Assembly (NCBI RefSeq): GCF_000010345.1
Contig: NC_009663.1
Location: 1,178,001 to 1,242,000 of the forward strand
Source of the DNA: Sulfurovum sp. NBC37-1
Lineage (GTDB): Bacteria > Campylobacterota > Campylobacteria > Campylobacterales > Sulfurovaceae
Reading direction: 5' to 3'
Length of the DNA: 64,000 nt
A model generated the notes under the pieces. That model made no database searches. It saw only the letters and a program-made list of their open reading frames with translations, and was not told the origin of the DNA. The translations under genes and the position numbers were made by a program. This document shows positions 62,171 through 64,000 of the stretch, one piece after another (position 1 is the stretch's first letter; every line of letters begins with the position of its first letter).

Positions 62171-63118
62171 CTATACCAGAGGATCATCACTATCAATATA
62201 CCATTGAAGTATCGTCTCCCAGGCCTCTTCAGCCGTTTCTACAAAGGTAAATATATCCATGTCTTCCGGGTCTATTACACCCTCTTCCACAAAACCTTCA
62301 AAATAGACCATGTTTTTCCAGTAGCTTTCCCCTACGAATATGATGGGAATGGGATCGACTTTTCGTGTCTGAACCAGAGTCAGGACCTCAAAACACTCAT
62401 CCATGGTACCAAAACCGCCAGGAAAAACCACCAGTGCCTTGGCACGTCTGAGAAAATGCATTTTCCTGACAGCAAAGTAATGGAGCCGGAAACAGAGTTC
62501 AGGTGTGATATAGGGATTGGGGTACTGTTCATACGGCAAAGTGATGTTCAGTCCTATCGTTTTAGCACCGACATCAAAAGCCCCACGGTTCGCCGCTTCC
62601 ATTATGCCCGGCCCTCCCCCTGTCATCAGTGTGACTCTTGCGTCATCAGGACCTTTCCCCGAATTACCTACAAGCCGTCCAAATTCCCTTGCCGTATCGT
62701 AATAATGGGTTTTTGCCAATAGGTTTTTAGTCGTACGCAACTCCCTTTCCATGTCACTGTTATCACCTTTGTCACTAAGGCTCTCCTCGAGTTTTTCGAT
62801 ACGTCTTTTTATTTCAGATTCTTCGGAAATACGTGTTGAACCAAAAACTACAATAGTATGCTCTATGCCATGTTCTTTCAGCAGTAACTCTGTTTTAAGG
62901 TAATCTACTTCAAGCCTAACGCCACGTACTTCATCTCTTCGAAGAAAATCAGAATCACTGTCTGCCTCTATATAATTGTGGTTACGCATAATAGCTTCAA
63001 TACGTTCACGTACCTCAGGTTCTTCCTCTTCAGGTTTAGGGTGCTGCCATGGCATTAGCTTTTTATGAACTTTTGGTATCTTGTAAAACATTTCTTTTTT
63101 ATTGTTTTTTTCTTGCAT
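62171..63118 (-). CDS. LOG-family nucleotide phosphoribohydrolase-like protein
   Basis: This 315-residue cytoplasmic protein has the LOG signatures GGGPGIMEAANRGA and FPGGFGTMDECFEVL. Members release nucleobase from nucleoside monophosphates, including cytokinin-type substrates, and are often misnamed lysine decarboxylase. The N-terminal 100 residues are a charged extension with a SDKGDNSDMEREL segment, making it longer than the usual 190-residue form. ATG 63118 has GTGAG 8 bases upstream; a GTG 12 bases earlier is less likely. Confidence 0.88.
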   Translation of the reverse strand: MQEKNNKKEMFYKIPKVHKKLMPWQHPKPEEEEPEVRERIEAIMRNHNYIEADSDSDFLRRDEVRGVRLEVDYLKTELLLKEHGIEHTIVVFGSTRISEESEIKRRIEKLEESLSDKGDNSDMERELRTTKNLLAKTHYYDTAREFGRLVGNSGKGPDDARVTLMTGGGPGIMEAANRGAFDVGAKTIGLNITLPYEQYPNPYITPELCFRLHYFAVRKMHFLRRAKALVVFPGGFGTMDECFEVLTLVQTRKVDPIPIIFVGESYWKNMVYFEGFVEEGVIDPEDMDIFTFVETAEEAWETILQWYIDSDDPLV

Positions 63119-63152
63119 ATCAGAACTCACTTTTTACTTTTTTTCAATGAAC

Positions 63153-63223
63153 TACCCCGCTGCAAGCAACGGGGTATCAAATGGTTTTTAAATTTATCAT
63201 CGGGACGGAACCCTCGATAAATT
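63153..63223. repeat. Two adjacent palindromes after the disulfide oxidoreductase gene region
   Basis: TACCCCG...CGGGGTA (63153-63176) is a 24-bp dyad with one mismatch and a 2-base centre. AATTTATC-(ATC)GGG...CCC-TC-GATAAATT (63191-63223) is a second hairpin. Such GCTGCAAGC-type hairpins often mark ends of small insertion elements, but no transposase is present. They lie between the LOG gene and the partial oxidoreductase gene. Confidence 0.5.
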
Positions 63224-63352
63224 ATTTTGACAGACTCCAACCGATACAAGCATCGGGAAAATTTTTTAGATAATATATACGTTCACCAGAGGAAAATCCA
63301 TTCCCGATAGTTCTTGCTATACGGCTGTAAGTATCGTTTTAGCGTAATGACC

Positions 63353-64000
63353 TTATAGACGCATAAAACTTTTTTCCAGACTCTCGCTGAAGGTGGGATG
63401 CGCCAGTATCGTCCGTTTGGCGAGTGTGGCATCCATCTCTCCGGCGATCGCCATGGCAACGATGGCAACAAGCTCTTCTGCATGGGGCGCAAAGATCTCG
63501 GCACCTATGATGAAGTTCTCTTCATCACTGTAGACAGCCATGAGCCCGAGGTCGGCATCGTTGATATGCGGATAGGGCAATCCTCCCAGCGGCACGCTGC
63601 TCTCATGATAGATCACACCCTCATCCTCCAGTTGCGAGCGTATCTTTCCGACATAGGCATAGGATGAGGGCAGCGTATGTATGAATTTGACGATATTATC
63701 TATACGTATCGCTTCACGCTGCTTCCCAAGGATACGGCGGACCACATAGAGTACTTCCGCCCGGGCGGCATGGGCAAGCTGAATCTTTCCGTTGCAGTCT
63801 CCGACGGCGTAGTGGTCTCGCAGCGTCGTTTCAAAATGCATGTCCGTCTCTATCCCTTTTTTGCCGACCTTCACTTCCTCGGTCTGTATGGCAGCCGTAT
63901 TGGCACGCCGGCCGGTGGCTACCAGCAGTTTGGGTACGTAGTGCTCTTTCCCATCACCAAAGACGATATGCACGCCGCGCTTCGTCTTCTTAGCCGTTTT
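63353..64000 (-). CDS. Pyridine nucleotide-disulfide oxidoreductase, C-terminal part (cut by window edge)
   Basis: The last 215 or so residues of a flavin disulfide reductase. The FAD-domain end motif is LLVATGRRAN and RDHYAVGDCNG, and the dimerisation domain ends LAHPTFSESLEKSF with the His of the catalytic His-Glu dyad. Resemblance to mercuric reductase and dihydrolipoamide dehydrogenase is clear, but the redox Cys pair lies beyond the edge, so the substrate is open. The frame is open at base 64000. Confidence 0.88.
   Translation of the reverse strand, partial: KTAKKTKRGVHIVFGDGKEHYVPKLLVATGRRANTAAIQTEEVKVGKKGIETDMHFETTLRDHYAVGDCNGKIQLAHAARAEVLYVVRRILGKQREAIRIDNIVKFIHTLPSSYAYVGKIRSQLEDEGVIYHESSVPLGGLPYPHINDADLGLMAVYSDEENFIIGAEIFAPHAEELVAIVAMAIAGEMDATLAKRTILAHPTFSESLEKSFMRL

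Overview
The window looks like chromosomal DNA of a free-living, Sulfurovum-like member of the Campylobacterota. That is an inference from gene content read by eye, with no database search. The pointers are a cytoplasmic-type SdhABE with a cysteine-rich E subunit, a MagIII-type glycosylase, neelaredoxin-type superoxide reductase, TruD, a periplasmic alpha-carbonic anhydrase, several small haem proteins, AT-rich intergenic DNA and many TTG/GTG starts. No rRNA, tRNA, CRISPR array or intact insertion sequence was seen.

Layout. 1-6.7 kb: the end of acetyl-CoA synthetase, a family 4 uracil-DNA glycosylase, an aldo/keto reductase, an uncharacterised 256-residue protein, a large MscS channel, a Met/Cys-rich Spy-like protein and a decayed DUF1269-like gene. 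6.8-12.6 kb: an LtaS-like sulfatase, a long AT-rich gap ending in a phased four-operator array, a tetR/methyltransferase/yjdF operon and an orphan HARE-HTH nuclease-like gene. 13-23.3 kb: a Tll0287-like haem protein, a merR-aas-DUF2339 lipid/envelope operon, a methyltransferase, a BaiN-like flavoprotein and a 268-bp palindromic repeat. 23.4-36.6 kb: SulP transporter, rhodanese, carbonic anhydrase, mogA, SDR, patatin, DUF819, a Tyr-rich lipoprotein, a murein-peptide pair (dipeptide epimerase and NlpC/P60), rsmD, a NYN/LOTUS protein and a guanine-deaminase-like enzyme. 36.9-44.3 kb: a cytochrome P460 gene split by an amber codon, a two-component system, a REP-transposase remnant, a UvrD-like helicase, a gene under a c-di-GMP-I riboswitch, murA and a CYTH protein. 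44.3-53.7 kb: a FIST-PAS-GGDEF-EAL protein, truD, a host-attachment-family protein, gph, an FAD oxidoreductase, magIII and thiL. 53.8-64 kb: a cysteine-poor hybrid of SdhB-like and SdhE-like domains, sdhABE, a small c-type haem protein, superoxide reductase, a GGDEF gene framed by perfect 16-bp inverted repeats, a membrane protein, a LOG-family protein and the end of a disulfide oxidoreductase.

Themes. Cyclic di-GMP signalling appears three times: two GGDEF proteins and one riboswitch. Respiration and redox stress are served by SdhABE, superoxide reductase and several haem proteins. Envelope and lipid genes are spread through the middle. Small palindromic elements and gene remnants are scattered between genes. 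The observations I find most unusual are the SdhB/SdhE hybrid, the exact 42-bp TetR operator phasing, the riboswitch on an unknown gene, the amber-split P460 gene and the repeat family with AGGG(C/A)ACCTCTAATAA ends.
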